From Niveibacterium microcysteis (lineage in GTDB: Bacteria > Pseudomonadota > Gammaproteobacteria > Burkholderiales > Rhodocyclaceae), in the NCBI RefSeq assembly GCF_017161445.1, contig NZ_CP071060.1, positions 744,001 through 808,000 on the forward strand: a stretch of DNA of 64,000 bases. Reading direction: 5' to 3'. The position numbers and the translations under genes were made by a program. The notes under the pieces are model-generated. The model had not been told where the DNA came from. It did no database searches and was given only the letters and a program-made list of their open reading frames with translations. Numbering within the stretch: position 1 is the stretch's first letter; each line of letters begins with the position of its first letter. Shown here one piece after another: positions 1 through 8,994 of the stretch.

Positions 1-1234
1 AGGAGCGCCGGATTCGGTGCGTCCACGATATGCGGAGAGGCTGCTTGTCGCGGCCCCTCAGGAGCGGCTCCTCCGCTTTGGGCACTGGCAGGAGGGCATC
101 GTCCCCGAGGCGGGGCTGACCGCCGCGGAGCGGGGGCAGATGCAAGCGTTCTTTGAGCTGGTCGCGCGGTTCCGGCGGCGTAGCGCCGCTGGCAAGGCGT
201 TCGCGCTACCAATGGCGGCCAGCAAGGTGGATGGCGACGCGCTCGCGCTGGACCACGTCAGTTTCGCGACGTGGCTGCGCGGCCAAGGGCTGAATTCCGC
301 GCCGCTGCACTGGTACGTGGACTACGCTTGCCGCGATGACTTCGGTACCCCCGCTGCGATGGTATCCGCCTGGGCCGGCCTTCACTACTTTGCCGCCCGT
401 GATGGTGAAGCGGAGGGGGCATCGAGCGACGTGGTGCTCACCGCACCTGAAGGCAATGGATGGATCCCCGAGGGGCTCGCCGCACGCATCGGCGGCGAGC
501 GTCTGCAATGCAATGCCATAGTCCGGCGCGTGCGGGCGACGCGCAGCGGGTATGAGAGTTGGGTAGAGGACATTGCAAGCGGCCGGACCTGTCGTGTCCG
601 GTCGAAAGCCATCGTTTGGGCGGGCCCTTTGTTCGTCGCTCCGCGCGTGATCGAGGGCTTGCCCGACAGTGCACGTGACTATGCGGCGCGCATCGACTAC
701 GCACCTTGGGTGATGGCGCAGTTGTCGTTACATAGTTCTCCACCCGAGCGTCCCGGCGCGCAGCGTGCTTGGGACAACGTGCTCTACGGCTCGCGTTCGC
801 TCGGTTACGTGGTCGCCACGCATCAGCGCCTCTCGGCGGCCCAAGCGCCGACGGTGTGGACCTGGTATCACTCGCTGCAAGGGGCGCCCAGCAAGATTCT
901 GCGGCGTGAGCTGTTGGCACAACCGCGGGAACATTGGGCGGCAATGGCTTTGAGCGAGCTCGCGCCGGCCTACCCCGATCTGGCCGACCATGTTTCGAGG
1001 ATTGACTGCATCCGGCACGGCCACGCGATGGCGCGTCCCTTGCCTGGCTTTCTGGCGGATCCAGCGCGACACTGGTTTGCGCGCGGCCTGCCAACCTTGC
1101 AGTTTGCGCATGCGGATGTCAGCGGTTTCTCGGTTTGTGAGGAGGCCCATGCGCGCGGCGTGTCGGCGGCGGAGCGCATTGCTGCCGCCTTGAGCGGCCG
1201 CAAGCCGGACCCCCAAGTGATCTTCGATGTTTGA
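1..1234 (+). CDS. FAD-dependent oxidoreductase (amine-oxidase-like), 5' end outside window
   Basis: The frame is open to the first base of the window, so the N-terminus is missing. The GTG at 17 has no convincing ribosome site and is unlikely to be the real start. What remains is about 410 residues: a substrate/cap region with a WYVDYACRDDFGT segment, a central AIVWAGPLFVA stretch resembling the FAD-linked beta-strand of amine-oxidase-type flavoproteins, and a C-terminal FAD-closing segment around LQFAHADVSGFSVCEEAHARG. The dinucleotide-binding GxGxxG motif would lie upstream. The substrate is unknown. It is followed 40 bp later by the SPOR protein on the same strand. The flavoprotein assignment rests on overall pattern, so moderate confidence. 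Confidence 0.55.
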   Translation, partial: GAPDSVRPRYAERLLVAAPQERLLRFGHWQEGIVPEAGLTAAERGQMQAFFELVARFRRRSAAGKAFALPMAASKVDGDALALDHVSFATWLRGQGLNSAPLHWYVDYACRDDFGTPAAMVSAWAGLHYFAARDGEAEGASSDVVLTAPEGNGWIPEGLAARIGGERLQCNAIVRRVRATRSGYESWVEDIASGRTCRVRSKAIVWAGPLFVAPRVIEGLPDSARDYAARIDYAPWVMAQLSLHSSPPERPGAQRAWDNVLYGSRSLGYVVATHQRLSAAQAPTVWTWYHSLQGAPSKILRRELLAQPREHWAAMALSELAPAYPDLADHVSRIDCIRHGHAMARPLPGFLADPARHWFARGLPTLQFAHADVSGFSVCEEAHARGVSAAERIAAALSGRKPDPQVIFDV

Positions 1235-1274
1235 TGAGGCCGACCCGGCGCCCTTCCTGCGATAATCGCGCACC

Positions 1275-2018
1275 ATGAAAACGTTCTTCCTCTATCTGCT
1301 GCTTGGCGCGAATGCCTTGCTTGCGCTGATGAACATGACGGGCTTCTCGGCTGCCCCGGGCGGAGAGCCGGATCGCCTGTCGAGTCAGTTGCACCCGGAG
1401 AAGCTCAAGATCATTGGCCATGGCGACGACGCGCCAGCGCCTGAGCAGGCTGCGGCGGACCCAGCGCCGGTGGCGTCGGAGTCGGCCCCGGTGGTGGCGA
1501 GCAGCGAGACGGCACCCGCGGCTGAATCCGCACCGGTCGAGGCGCCTGCGACCAAACCCTTGGCGCTAGCGTGTGTCAGCTGGGGTGGGTTGACCAAGGC
1601 CCAGGCCGACGCAATTGCGTTGCGTGCGAAAGGGCTCAAGTTCACTGCCAAGGAACAGACCGTGAACGGCACGAGTTCGTGGTGGGTACACCTGCCACCG
1701 CAAACGGATCGGGCCGGCGCGGAGAAGAAGGCCGAGGAGTTGCGCACGCTCGGCGTAAACGACTACTTCATCGTCAAGGATCCGGGCGCCAATCAGAACG
1801 CGATCTCGCTCGGCCTCTACAAGAGTGAGGAGTCGGCGAACCGCGCCCTTGAGGCCCTCAAGACCAAAGGGGTACGCAGTGCCCGTATCGAGGCTCGCGA
1901 TACCAGCAGCATCAAACTGGAAGTGACCGGTCCGGCTGACCAGCTCGCCAGTTTTTCGAGCGACACCTCGTCGCGTGTGCCCAGTGCACCGCGTGCGAAC
2001 TGCCCGCTCGGACGCTGA
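1275..2018 (+). CDS. SPOR-like domain protein, membrane anchored
   Basis: 247 residues. An N-terminal hydrophobic segment (about residues 3–20) is a membrane anchor or uncleaved signal. Next is an Ala/Pro/Glu-rich linker (about 50–95), then a periplasmic domain. The last 130 residues carry a repeated pattern typical of SPOR folds (KAEELRTLGVNDYFIV, followed by LGLYKSEESANRALEALKTKG). SPOR domains bind glycan strands lacking stem peptides and often localise proteins to the division septum. That fits zapD, a division gene, two genes downstream. The ATG at 1275 starts directly before the hydrophobic segment. It ends 5 bp before coaE and is probably co-transcribed with it. Confidence 0.7.
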   Translation: MKTFFLYLLLGANALLALMNMTGFSAAPGGEPDRLSSQLHPEKLKIIGHGDDAPAPEQAAADPAPVASESAPVVASSETAPAAESAPVEAPATKPLALACVSWGGLTKAQADAIALRAKGLKFTAKEQTVNGTSSWWVHLPPQTDRAGAEKKAEELRTLGVNDYFIVKDPGANQNAISLGLYKSEESANRALEALKTKGVRSARIEARDTSSIKLEVTGPADQLASFSSDTSSRVPSAPRANCPLGR

Positions 2019-2023
2019 TTGAC

Positions 2024-2653
2024 GTGACGACACGCCCCCTTGTGGTCGGTCTGACCGGCGGCATCGGTAGCGGGAAGAGTGCCGCAGCGGAGCGCTTCGC
2101 GGCATTGGGGGCGGCGATTGTCGATACCGACCAGATCGCCCACCAGCTCACGGCAGCTGGCGGTGATGCGATTCCCGCATTGCAGCAGGCGTTTGGCCCA
2201 CAAATCATCGGGGCGGATGGTGCCCTTGATCGCGCCGCGATGCGTGCGCTGGCGTTCGGTGAACCGTCTGCGCGACAGCGCCTGGAGGGCATCCTGCATC
2301 CGATGATTCGCGCACGCAGCGACGCGGCTGTGGCTGCGGCGCAGGCTGCGCCGTACGTCGTGCTGGTCGTGCCGCTGCTGGTGGAATCTGGGGGCTATCG
2401 CTCGCGTTGCGACCGGATTGCGGTGGTTGACGTACCTGAGGCGCTGCAACTGGAACGCGTCATGCGGCGAAGCGGGCTCGCCCGCGAACAAGTCGAAGCG
2501 ATCATGGCTGCGCAGGCTTCGCGAGCCCAACGGCGCGCAATTGCAGACGATCTGATCGACAACAGCGGTGACATTGCTGCGCTGCAGCGTCAAGTCGATG
2601 AGCTCGATCGCCGTTATCGTGCTGAAACCTCAATGCCGGCGCGGCTTTCGTGA
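2024..2653 (+). CDS. coaE: Dephospho-CoA kinase
   Basis: 209 residues, normal for CoaE. It catalyses the last step of coenzyme A synthesis, phosphorylating the 3'-hydroxyl of dephospho-CoA with ATP in the cytoplasm. The P-loop GGIGSGKS lies at residues 12–19, with VDTDQIAHQL of the CoA-binding region after it. The VLVVPLLVESGGY strand and the DVPEALQLERVMRR helix are typical of the family. The proposed start is GTG at 2024, which places the P-loop at the expected distance and leaves 5 bp after the upstream stop. In many betaproteobacteria coaE precedes zapD and yacG, as here; the usual upstream pilD is absent from this side of the window. Confidence 0.95.
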   Translation: MTTRPLVVGLTGGIGSGKSAAAERFAALGAAIVDTDQIAHQLTAAGGDAIPALQQAFGPQIIGADGALDRAAMRALAFGEPSARQRLEGILHPMIRARSDAAVAAAQAAPYVVLVVPLLVESGGYRSRCDRIAVVDVPEALQLERVMRRSGLAREQVEAIMAAQASRAQRRAIADDLIDNSGDIAALQRQVDELDRRYRAETSMPARLS

Positions 2654-2662
2654 CAAATTCCC

Positions 2663-2671
2663 TGCTATGAT
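2663..2671 (+). promoter_or_regulatory. Extended -10 promoter candidate for zapD
   Basis: TGCTATGAT matches the extended -10 form TGnTATAAT at five of six hexamer positions. It lies 61 bp before the zapD GTG in the only non-coding gap of this cluster. No good -35 is visible, as is common for extended -10 promoters. Inferred from pattern only. Confidence 0.4.
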
Positions 2672-2732
2672 TTAAAGCACTTTCTCAAGTTTCGCGTTTT
2701 ACACAACGACAAACGGACGCCGGAATCGCGCA

Positions 2733-3488
2733 GTGATCACCTACGAATATCCGCTGAACGAGCGCATTCGCACACTGCTGCGGCTTGAGGACCTGTTCGA
2801 CAAGGCATTGCACTTCACGCTGTCGGATGGGGCGTACGAACATCACACCGCGCTGGTGAGCGTCTTCGAGATTCTCGATGTCGCCAGCCGCGCCGACCTG
2901 AAGGTCGATCTGGTGCAGGAGTTGGAACGCCAGCGCCAGATTCTGGTGTCCTTCCGGCACAACCCAGACATCTCCGAAGAAGCGCTCTCCGGCGCGCTCT
3001 ACGAGATCGAGCAGGCCAGTGCCGCGCTGTTGGCCATGGCCGGCAAGATCGGCCAGTACCTGCGCGAGAACGAATGGTTGATGAACATTCGCAGCCGCGC
3101 GGCGATTCCCGGCGGCGTGTGCGAGTTCGACCTTCCCTCGTACCACTATTGGCTGCACCGCAGTACCGAAGCCCGCCAGGCGGATTTGCGGGGTTGGATC
3201 GGGCCGATGACGCCGATCCGCGAAGGCCTTGCGATCGTGCTGCGCCTGCTACGCGCCAGTGGCCGGCCGGACAACCTGGTCGCGCACCGCGGCCAGTTCC
3301 AGATGATGATGGGCGGGCGCAGCGCGCAAATGCTGCGGATCCGTCTCGCGCAGGACGAGTCTTTCGTACCGGAAATCAGCGCCAACAAGTACGCGCTGAA
3401 TGTGCGCTTCGTCGGCGCCGCCAGCGTGGCCCGCACGCGGCAAGCCGAATCTGATGTCGAATTCGAACTGACCTTCTGCAATCTCTGA
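2733..3488 (+). CDS. zapD: Cell division protein ZapD (YacF)
   Basis: 251 residues, the usual ZapD length. ZapD bundles FtsZ filaments and stabilises the Z-ring at midcell. The N-terminus (MITYEYPLNERIRTLLRLE) and the helix LFDKALHFTL are characteristic, as is the later beta-rich part with RGQFQMMMGGRSAQMLRIRL. Translation most likely starts at GTG 2733; no in-frame ATG would keep the conserved N-terminus. It is separated from coaE by 79 bp holding a possible promoter. Usually yacG follows directly, but gnd lies between them here. Confidence 0.93.
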   Translation: MITYEYPLNERIRTLLRLEDLFDKALHFTLSDGAYEHHTALVSVFEILDVASRADLKVDLVQELERQRQILVSFRHNPDISEEALSGALYEIEQASAALLAMAGKIGQYLRENEWLMNIRSRAAIPGGVCEFDLPSYHYWLHRSTEARQADLRGWIGPMTPIREGLAIVLRLLRASGRPDNLVAHRGQFQMMMGGRSAQMLRIRLAQDESFVPEISANKYALNVRFVGAASVARTRQAESDVEFELTFCNL

Positions 3489-3634
3489 TCGCGCAGCCGG
3501 AACCTCCGGCCCGCCGCATCGCTCGAATCCCTTAAACTCGCGCGTTCGAAAAGAGCCGGCATCGCTGCGGACCCGCAGCGCAACCGAGCCTGGTCGGGCC
3601 TCGCCCGTTCCGTCCCCTGACTGGAGTAATGATC

Positions 3635-5046
<1,412 letters not shown>

Positions 5047-5050
<4 letters not shown>

Positions 5051-5250
5051 GCAACCCGACCCCGCGCACCGTCAAGTGCCCCACCTGCAGCCAGCCCGTC
5101 GTGTGGGCGCCCGAGAGCCGTTGGCGCCCGTTCTGCTCGGAACGCTGCAAACTGATCGACCTTGGCGCGTGGGCGGACGAGGCTTATCGCGTACCCGGGC
5201 AGGAACCGCTGGCGGACGATCTGCCGCCGGGCGCTGACCCGCGCAACTAA
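5047..5250 (+). CDS. yacG: DNA gyrase inhibitor / zinc-finger protein YacG
   Basis: 67 residues. YacG is a small zinc protein that binds GyrB and inhibits gyrase in E. coli. Four zinc-ligand cysteines are visible in CPTC and CSERC, followed by the family motif [14 protein letters not shown]. The ATG at 5047 overlaps the gnd stop codon in an ATGA arrangement, implying translational coupling; the upstream TTG at 5035 lies inside gnd and is less likely. The C-terminus is acidic and proline-containing, as usual in the family. Confidence 0.92.
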
Positions 5251-5280
5251 AGCGTCGCAGCCTTAGCGGGCTGCGACGCT
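5251..5280. terminator. Bidirectional terminator shared by yacG and the SDR gene
   Basis: A perfect 12-bp inverted repeat (AGCGTCGCAGCC at 5251–5262, complement at 5269–5280) with a 6-nt loop. TCTTT follows on the plus strand and TTTAG follows on the minus strand. It begins one base after the yacG stop and its right arm encodes the final codons of the convergent dehydrogenase, so one hairpin can serve both units. Confidence 0.75.
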
Positions 5281-6078
5281 CTTTGCGAGCTTGCGTCGGG
5301 CGAGCGCGTCGACCAGATCCGGCAGCAGCAGCCTGAGCCAGCGGCCGAATTTGCCCTGGCCGGTCATCACGCATTCGCGGCTGCGCCGTGTCATCGCGCG
5401 CAGGATCAGGTTGGCGCAGGTCTCCACCGGCATCGCGCGGCCCTCGTCCAACCCGCTCTTGCCGGCGGGTTTGCCGTCGGCGCCGTAGCCACGGTAGCGG
5501 ATCTCGGTCGCCACCACGCCCGGGTAGGCGATCGTGACACCGACGCCCTGCGCCGCCACTTCGATCCGCAGGGCCTCAAGGAAACCGGTCATCGCGAACT
5601 TGCTCGCGCAGTAGGCTGTGCGCCCCGGCACGCCGAAGAGCCCGGCGAGGCTCGACACGCCAACGACCTGCCCATGCCGCGCGAGGATATGCGGCAGCGC
5701 ATGGCGCACGCACCACAGCGTGCCGAAGTGGTTCACGCGCATCATGTCCTCGTACCAGCCGAAGTCGCTGACCTCGCGGAACATCGCGTGGCCGGATACG
5801 CCCGCGTTGGCCACCAGCACGTCGATGCCGCCGAAGCGCTCGACGGCCTTGCGTGCCAGCGCCGCGCAATCGGCTTCGATCCCCACGTCGGTCGGCACGC
5901 ATAGCACCAGCGCGCCGAGCGCGCTGCACTGTTTGCCGACCGTGGCGAGCTTGTCGGCGTTGCGTGCTGCGAGCACGAGTTTGGGCCGCTGCGACGCGAG
6001 CTGGCGTGCGAGTTCCGCGCCGATGCCGTCGGACGCTCCGGTGATCACCACCACCTTGTCGGTGTAGCGCGGCTTCAT
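5263..6078 (-). CDS. Short-chain dehydrogenase/reductase
   Basis: 271 residues of the classical SDR family. It has the nucleotide-binding motif TGASDGIG near the N-terminus, the VLVANAGVSG strand and the catalytic YCASK (Tyr-x3-Lys) preceded by a serine in VSSLAGLFG. The C-terminal tail is basic and hydrophobic (WLRLLLPDLVDALARRKLA), resembling membrane-associated SDRs that act on lipids or retinol-like substrates. The substrate is not predictable. The ATG (complement of 6076–6078) overlaps the stop of the upstream Nudix–ThiE gene, so it is the last gene of an overlapping six-gene run. Confidence 0.85.
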   Translation of the reverse strand: MKPRYTDKVVVITGASDGIGAELARQLASQRPKLVLAARNADKLATVGKQCSALGALVLCVPTDVGIEADCAALARKAVERFGGIDVLVANAGVSGHAMFREVSDFGWYEDMMRVNHFGTLWCVRHALPHILARHGQVVGVSSLAGLFGVPGRTAYCASKFAMTGFLEALRIEVAAQGVGVTIAYPGVVATEIRYRGYGADGKPAGKSGLDEGRAMPVETCANLILRAMTRRSRECVMTGQGKFGRWLRLLLPDLVDALARRKLAKSVAAR

Positions 6079-7022
6079 GGGGCGCTGCGGTGCCAGACGC
6101 TGCGGATCGCCGCGATGCCGTGAGCACCGTAGCCACGCGCGGCATCCATATCGGTCGCGATCAGACCGCCGATTGCAAACACAGGCATCGGCAGATCGCG
6201 CGTCAGCATGTGGAAGGCGCCCCAACCAATGCCGCTTGCGCCCGGGTGTGTCGCCGTAGGCAGCACCGGGCCGAGCAGGGCGTAGTCGAGTTCGAGGCGG
6301 GCGGCTGCTTCGAGGTCGGCGCGCGTGTGGCACGAGGCGCCGACCCAGTCGAAAGCCGGCCGCTCGGAAAGCTCGGGGAGTTGCGCCGCACGCAGATGCA
6401 GCCCGTCGGCGCCAACTGCCGCAGCCAGGGCGGCGTCGCCGTTCACCACTGCTAGGGCGCCGTGTGCATGGCAGCGCGCCACGCTCTCACGCGCAAGCTG
6501 TTCGCGCGCTTCCGGCGCGAGGGTCACGTCGCGGATCTGCACCAGTCGCAAGCCGGCAGCGAGCGCGGCATCCAGCGCGGCGAGCTGGGCGTCGATACCG
6601 ATCTCCGCGGCGTGGGTAACGCCCATCGTGCGCGGCAGGCGCAGCGATTTGAGGATCGGTCCATTCGCCGGCAGCATCGGCGACACGCTGAGGGCATCGG
6701 CTTGTTGCCATTCGAGCGCCGAGTGCACATGGTCGTTCGGTGTGCCGGACCACTCCGCAACCTCGAAGAAATGCAGCCGCACATGCGCGTGCTCGTACAG
6801 GTGTTCGCGCGTGATCCACGGATTTGCGCGCTTGACCGTGATGCCAAGTTCCTCTTCCAGTTCACGCACCAAGGCGGCGTGGGCGGATTCGCCCGGTTCG
6901 ACCTTGCCGCCCGGGAATTCCCAGTAACCGGCATAGAAGGTGTCCGGCGCGCGCTGACCGAGCAGGAAACTGCCATCAGGCCGCGTGATCACGGCGGCGG
7001 CCACTTCAACGCGTTTGCGCAT
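6075..7022 (-). CDS. Nudix hydrolase fused to a ThiE-like domain
   Basis: 315 residues. Residues about 1–130 are a MutT-type Nudix domain with a complete Nudix box (GKVEPGESA, then RELEEELG), expected to hydrolyse oxidised nucleoside triphosphates such as 8-oxo-dGTP. Residues about 140–315 resemble thiamine-phosphate synthase, with VVNGDAALAAAVGADGLHLR and LLGPVLPTATHPG. This two-domain architecture is known from proteobacterial MutT homologues, where the ThiE-like part has no established role. The ATG at complement 7020–7022 overlaps the upstream YedE gene by 17 bp, and the stop overlaps the SDR start. Catalytic competence of the ThiE half is uncertain. Confidence 0.87.
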   Translation of the reverse strand: MRKRVEVAAAVITRPDGSFLLGQRAPDTFYAGYWEFPGGKVEPGESAHAALVRELEEELGITVKRANPWITREHLYEHAHVRLHFFEVAEWSGTPNDHVHSALEWQQADALSVSPMLPANGPILKSLRLPRTMGVTHAAEIGIDAQLAALDAALAAGLRLVQIRDVTLAPEAREQLARESVARCHAHGALAVVNGDAALAAAVGADGLHLRAAQLPELSERPAFDWVGASCHTRADLEAAARLELDYALLGPVLPTATHPGASGIGWGAFHMLTRDLPMPVFAIGGLIATDMDAARGYGAHGIAAIRSVWHRSAP

Positions 7023-7428
7023 CGCTACTCCCGAAGAAACGCGCCTGCAGCCAGGCGCCGATGAAGATGCCTGCGAGTGCCCACAGCAGATCGAGGTTGC
7101 CGAGCCCGAGCCCGGCAATCGCCGGGCCGGGACACACGCCGCAGAGGCCCCACCCAGCGCCGAAGATCGCAGCGCCGATCACGGTGCGGCGCGAGAATGG
7201 CGTCTGCCGCTTTTCAAAGAAGGCGCCGGCGAGCGGGCGGGCCAGCAGGCGAGGGCCGATCTGATAGGCGAGCAGGGCGACGATGACCGCGCCGCCGAGC
7301 ACCAGCAGCAAACCAAGATCCTGAAAGCGCAGGAAGGCGAGCACCACCTCAGGCTGCGTCATGGTCGCGAGTGAGAGACCAAATCCGAAGACCACCCCGC
7401 AGAGGAGTGCGATGACCAGCCGGCTCAT
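7006..7428 (-). CDS. YeeE/YedE family (DUF6691-like) membrane protein, second half-transporter
   Basis: 140 residues with about four hydrophobic segments. The motif GAGWGLCGVCPGPAI contains the cysteine-bearing re-entrant signature of YeeE/YedE proteins, which move sulfur species such as thiosulfate across the inner membrane. It starts with ATG at complement 7426–7428, overlapping the stop of the partner gene by 4 bp. The two half-size genes side by side match the split form of the transporter, each half carrying one cysteine motif. Confidence 0.82.
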   Translation of the reverse strand: MSRLVIALLCGVVFGFGLSLATMTQPEVVLAFLRFQDLGLLLVLGGAVIVALLAYQIGPRLLARPLAGAFFEKRQTPFSRRTVIGAAIFGAGWGLCGVCPGPAIAGLGLGNLDLLWALAGIFIGAWLQARFFGSSDAQTR

Positions 7429-7907
7429 GGCAGCACCCCGAAGTGCGCGGCCAGTTGGGCGACGACGATTGCGGTGCTCAGGAAGGTGACTACGGCAACG
7501 AGCGAGGGCCAGCGCAGCGACGCGAGTCCGCAGATGCCATGGCCAGCGGTGCAGCCATCGCTGAGGCGCGCACCAAAGCCGATCAACAGGCCGCCGGCAA
7601 GCATGAGCCAGGGCGGTACGCGGGTGCTGGCGCCGAAATGCCCGAGGCTCGCAGCGAACAGCACGCCGCCGAGGACCAGGCCGGCCGCGTAGGCGAGGCG
7701 CCAGTTGCGGCTCTCCAGCAGCTTGGCCTGGTGCAGCGCGGGTAGGCGCGATACCCAGGAGAGGCTGGCGCTGAAGAAGGTCGACAGCCCGCCGACGAGG
7801 CCCGCGAGCAGATAGAGCGCGCCAATCGCAGTACCGATCAGCAGCCCGCCGGCGAGGTAATGCCAGGGGCCATTCGGGAACAGGGTCTCAATCATCGGAT
7901 GCTGCAT
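7425..7907 (-). CDS. YeeE/YedE family membrane protein, first half-transporter
   Basis: 160 residues from the ATG at 7907; a second ATG at 7895 is possible. Four or so membrane segments are evident, with the signature GFGARLSDGCTAGHGICGLA characteristic of the first YeeE half. It is probably the partner of the downstream 140-residue protein in a sulfur-compound transporter (inferred from paired architecture). Its start overlaps the 3' end of the DUF815 ATPase gene by 8–20 bp, depending on the start. Confidence 0.82.
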   Translation of the reverse strand: MQHPMIETLFPNGPWHYLAGGLLIGTAIGALYLLAGLVGGLSTFFSASLSWVSRLPALHQAKLLESRNWRLAYAAGLVLGGVLFAASLGHFGASTRVPPWLMLAGGLLIGFGARLSDGCTAGHGICGLASLRWPSLVAVVTFLSTAIVVAQLAAHFGVLP

Positions 7908-8790
7908 GGTGGGTTGAAGAAGTGCCGGGCGTGGCGCGGCCCGCCACATCGCGTGCGAACTGCCAGGCAACCCGCCCGCTGCGCGAGCCGCGCATCAGCG
8001 CCCACTGCAGCGCTTCGGTGCGCGTTGCCTCGCTGGCGATCTGTGCGTCGGCCACGCCGAAGACGCGCAGCCAGTGGTACACCACCGACAGGTACTCGTT
8101 CTGGCCGAACGGGTAGAACGAGATCCACAGGCCGAAGCGTTCCGACAAGGAGATCTTCTCCTCGACCGCCTCGCCCGGGTGCAGCTCGTCGCCCACCTTG
8201 TGCGTCTGCAGGTTCTCGGCGAAGTACTCCGGCATCAGATGACGGCGGTTGCTGGTGGCGTAGATCAGCAGGTTGTCCGGCGGTGCGGAGAGGCTGCCAT
8301 CGAGCACGCTTTTCAGCGCCTTGTAGCCGGGCTCGGAGTCCTCGAAGGACAGGTCGTCGCAGAAGACGATGAAGCGCTCGCGTCGTCCCGCCACGAGATC
8401 GACGATTTCGGGCAGATGCAGCAGATCGCTCTTGTCGACTTCGATCAGGCGCAGGCCGCTCGCTGCGTACTCGGCCAGCATCGCCTTGACCAGCGAGCTC
8501 TTGCCGGTGCCACGCGCACCCGTGAGCAGCACATTGTTGGCGCGGCCACCGCGCACGAACTGGCGGGTGTTGGCGTCACAACGCGCCTTCTGGTCTTCGA
8601 TGTCCTGCAGATCGGCCAGCCGGATGCGGTGTGGGTGATGCACCGGCTCAAGCCAGCCGCGTCCGTTGCGGCTGCGCCAGCGATGCGCCGGCGCACTCCA
8701 GTCGGGGGGGGGCGCATTCGGCGGCAGCACCGATTCGAGTCGGTCGATCAGCGCCTCGGCGCGCGCGATCAGGTGTTCAAGGGTGGCCAT
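7888..8790 (-). CDS. DUF815-type AAA+ ATP-binding protein
   Basis: 300 residues. A helical N-terminus is followed by a P-loop (LLTGARGTGKSSLVKAML), a Walker B-like strand FIVFCDDLSFE and sensor-type residues in IYATSNRRHLMPE. The later segment LSERFGLWISFYPFGQNEYL is typical of the DUF815 family, a widespread predicted AAA+ group of unknown function. The ATG at complement 8788–8790 lies inside the 3' end of the small membrane-peptide gene upstream (14-bp overlap). No substrate or partner can be assigned. Confidence 0.85.
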   Translation of the reverse strand: MATLEHLIARAEALIDRLESVLPPNAPPPDWSAPAHRWRSRNGRGWLEPVHHPHRIRLADLQDIEDQKARCDANTRQFVRGGRANNVLLTGARGTGKSSLVKAMLAEYAASGLRLIEVDKSDLLHLPEIVDLVAGRRERFIVFCDDLSFEDSEPGYKALKSVLDGSLSAPPDNLLIYATSNRRHLMPEYFAENLQTHKVGDELHPGEAVEEKISLSERFGLWISFYPFGQNEYLSVVYHWLRVFGVADAQIASEATRTEALQWALMRGSRSGRVAWQFARDVAGRATPGTSSTHHAASDD

Positions 8791-8914
8791 CGCGGTGCGT
8801 CTCTCCGGGGTTCTTGTTTTCGATGCGCGCGGGGTCCTTCTTCGGCCAGGTGGCCCACACGATGATCAGCAGCAGTGCGAGCGCGACGCCCGCCTCAAGA
8901 AATATGACCCACAT
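8777..8914 (-). CDS. Small single-pass membrane peptide, 45 residues
   Basis: The peptide begins MWVIFLEAGVALALLLIIVW, one continuous transmembrane helix (about residues 2–21), followed by a short polar, charged cytoplasmic tail (KKDPARIENKNPGE). It overlaps the DUF815 start by 14 bp, which argues for real translation and coupling. As first gene of the minus-strand run, it could anchor the soluble ATPase at the membrane; that is inference. No homologue is recognised. Confidence 0.55.
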   Translation of the reverse strand: MWVIFLEAGVALALLLIIVWATWPKKDPARIENKNPGETHRDGHP

Positions 8915-8994
8915 GCCACATGGCCCCGCGCGTGAGAGAAAGGGGGCGACGGTTATACTGGCCCGCGCCACGAACTCACAAGTTTAGCCGAACG

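Noticed and set aside
8920..8994. Longer N-terminus for MltA
   Set aside because: It would place 25 non-hydrophobic residues before the lipoprotein signal; ATG 8995 starts the signal directly.
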